64,000 nucleotides of DNA, from NCBI GenBank assembly GCA_046348685.1, contig JAXMDT010000001.1, positions 186,001 to 250,000 of the forward strand, read 5' to 3'. A model generated the notes under the pieces. It saw only the letters and a list, made by a program, of their open reading frames with translations. It was not told the origin of the DNA and did no database searches. Shown in pieces: positions 62,602 through 64,000 of this stretch. The stretch is from JAXMDT01 sp046348685 (GTDB lineage: Bacteria; Pseudomonadota; Alphaproteobacteria; Rickettsiales; UBA998). Numbering within the stretch: position 1 is the stretch's first letter; each line of letters starts with the position of its first letter. The position numbers were made by a program, and so were the translations under genes.

Positions 62602-64000
62602 ATGACCGAAGCCGCAAATCTCTCCATCAAACCGATTTCGATTGAAGAGGAGATGAAACGCTCCTACCTCGATTACGCGATGAGCGTGATCGTCAGCCGC
62701 GCCATCCCGGATGTGCGCGACGGTCTGAAGCCGGTGCATCGCCGCATTCTCTACGCGATGCATGAGACTGGCGCGAGCTGGAACCGGCCTTTCCGCAAAT
62801 CAGCCCGTATCGTCGGGGAGGTGATGGGTAAATACCACCCGCATGGTGACTCGGCGATTTACGATGCCTTGGTGCGCATGGCGCAAACGTTCTCGATGTC
62901 TGCTGTCCTGATTGACGGGCAGGGGAATTTCGGCTCGATGGATGGCGACGCCGCGGCGGCGATGCGTTATACGGAATCGCGACTGGCGAAACTCGCCGAA
63001 TTAGGCCTGCTAGAAGACATCGACAAGGATACCGTTGGTTTCCATGAAAACTATGACGGCTCCGAACAGGAACCGGATGTGCTGCCGTCGCGCTTCCCAA
63101 ATATGCTGGTGAATGGTGCGGGCGGTATCGCTGTGGGTATGGCGACCAATATTCCGCCGCACAACCTTGGCGAAGTGATTGATGCAACGTGCCTGCTGAT
63201 CGACAATCCGGATGCGACGATTGAAGAATTGATGGCGGTGATCCCGGGACCGGATTTCCCGACCGGCGGCATTATTCTTGGCCGCAGCGGTTGCTACTCA
63301 GCGGCAACGACAGGCCGTGGCTCGGTGATCATGCGCGGCCGCACGCATATCGAAGACATCAAAAATGGCCGCGAAGCGATCATCATCGATGATGTGCCAT
63401 ATCAGGTAAACAAAGCAAAACTGGTCGAGCGTATCGCTGAACTTGTCAACGAGAAGAAAATCGAAGGCATATCGGATTTGCGCGATGAGTCGGATAAATC
63501 CGGTGTGCGTGTTGTCATCGAAGTGAAAAAAGATGCCGTTGCCGACGTCGTTCTCAACCAGATTTACAGCTATACGCCACTGCAGACGAGCTTTGGCGTC
63601 AATCAGCTGGCACTGAACAATGGCCGTCCGCAACTGATGAGCACCAAGCAGGTGCTGGAAGCGTTTATTCTGTTCCGCGAAGAAGTCATTAGCAAACGTA
63701 CCAACTTCCTGCTTAACAAAGCGCGCGACCGCGCGCACGTGTTGATCGGCCTGGCCATTGCGGTAGCCAATATCGATGAGGTGATCAAGGTGATCCGCGC
63801 CGCGGCGAATCCGGATATCGCCAAGGAAGAATTGATGAGCCGCGACTGGGATGCCGCCGATGTCGGCGCGCTCCTGGCGCTGGTTGACGATAAAGGCAAC
63901 GTCGTTAAAAACGGCCGCATTAAATTTACCGAAGCGCAAGCGAAAGCCATCCTTGAACTACGCCTGCAACGTCTGACCGGGCTTGAACGGAACAAAATCG
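62602..64000 (+). CDS. gyrA: DNA gyrase subunit A (5' part; continues past window)
   Basis: First 466 residues. Type IIA topoisomerase breakage-reunion subunit: [40 protein letters not shown] and active-site Tyr123 in [10 protein letters not shown]. The quinolone-determining positions are the sensitive-type Ser84 and Asp88 (E. coli Ser83, Asp87). ALVRMAQ and FGSMDGD fit gyrase rather than ParC. AAGGA six bases before the ATG. Confidence 0.96.
   Translation, partial: MTEAANLSIKPISIEEEMKRSYLDYAMSVIVSRAIPDVRDGLKPVHRRILYAMHETGASWNRPFRKSARIVGEVMGKYHPHGDSAIYDALVRMAQTFSMSAVLIDGQGNFGSMDGDAAAAMRYTESRLAKLAELGLLEDIDKDTVGFHENYDGSEQEPDVLPSRFPNMLVNGAGGIAVGMATNIPPHNLGEVIDATCLLIDNPDATIEELMAVIPGPDFPTGGIILGRSGCYSAATTGRGSVIMRGRTHIEDIKNGREAIIIDDVPYQVNKAKLVERIAELVNEKKIEGISDLRDESDKSGVRVVIEVKKDAVADVVLNQIYSYTPLQTSFGVNQLALNNGRPQLMSTKQVLEAFILFREEVISKRTNFLLNKARDRAHVLIGLAIAVANIDEVIKVIRAAANPDIAKEELMSRDWDAADVGALLALVDDKGNVVKNGRIKFTEAQAKAILELRLQRLTGLERNKI

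Noticed and set aside
1..64000. tRNA, rRNA, insertion sequences, prophage or att sites
   Set aside because: No cloverleaf, rRNA-like or transposase/integrase sequence and no long direct repeats were noticed on reading both strands by eye.

Overview
The window reads as chromosome of a deep-branching alphaproteobacterium of moderate G+C with clear Rickettsiales affinity. It has a virB3-virB4-(virB6)x3 type IV secretion block in rickettsial order, a 17 kDa surface antigen homologue, a DUF2610-type protein, an NDUFS4-like complex I subunit and the C4-pathway 5-aminolevulinate synthase. It also keeps genes that obligate intracellular rickettsiae usually lack or reduce: argG, aroC, a CheB-CheR-PAS-kinase giant, several hybrid kinases, CckA and a possible CtrA site. 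A free-living or facultatively host-associated relative fits best (inference). No rRNA, tRNA, IS element, prophage or CRISPR array was seen, and no gene-free stretch exceeds 300 bases.

Layout. 1-6.7 kb: signalling block (truncated hybrid kinase, single-domain receiver, CheB/CheR/PAS/kinase). 6.8-9.5 kb: small basic protein and a DNA-repair pair (radical SAM protein plus UdgX-like uracil-DNA glycosylase). 9.6-13.2 kb: stress-type glycine-zipper protein, YihY-type membrane protein, and a YdbL-YnbE-YdbH set for envelope lipid homeostasis. 13.4-17.3 kb: small protein, M48 protease with a late frameshift, second hybrid kinase. 17.5-20.5 kb: small proteins and two peptidoglycan-binding-domain proteins without signal peptides. 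20.5-25.9 kb: two tandem ABC-2 permeases without an ATPase, hemA-ctaA, and a divergent heme-copper oxidase subunit I-like protein. 26-29.1 kb: 17 kDa lipoprotein, fabI with a structured leader, a small acidic protein, aroC. 29.1-39.1 kb: accessory/secretion block, with a DUF2610-like gene and a Gln/His-rich protein converging on virB3-virB4-virB6a-b-c-lipoprotein. Upstream of virB3 is a Fis-type regulator broken by a run of ten G. 39.2-46.6 kb: NDUFS4-like gene, rnr, topA, dprA, plsY, ruvX. 46.7-50.1 kb: gatC-gatA-(small Cys-rich lipoprotein)-gatB. 50.1-52.6 kb: CckA in three reading-frame pieces. 52.8-56.9 kb: lipoprotein, lytic transglycosylase, NAD(P)HX repair enzyme, small protein. 56.9-64 kb: membrane and soluble pyrophosphatases, membrane thioredoxin, argG, a glycine-rich unknown and the start of gyrA.

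Three genes (M48 protease, Fis-type regulator, cckA) are each broken by one net base. One break lies in a ten-base homopolymer, so either sequencing indels or real frame switching must be considered before treating them as lost genes. The most interesting stretch is 29.1-39.1 kb: a rickettsial-type secretion cluster with a possible lipoprotein component, unknown partner proteins and a possibly phase-variable regulator.
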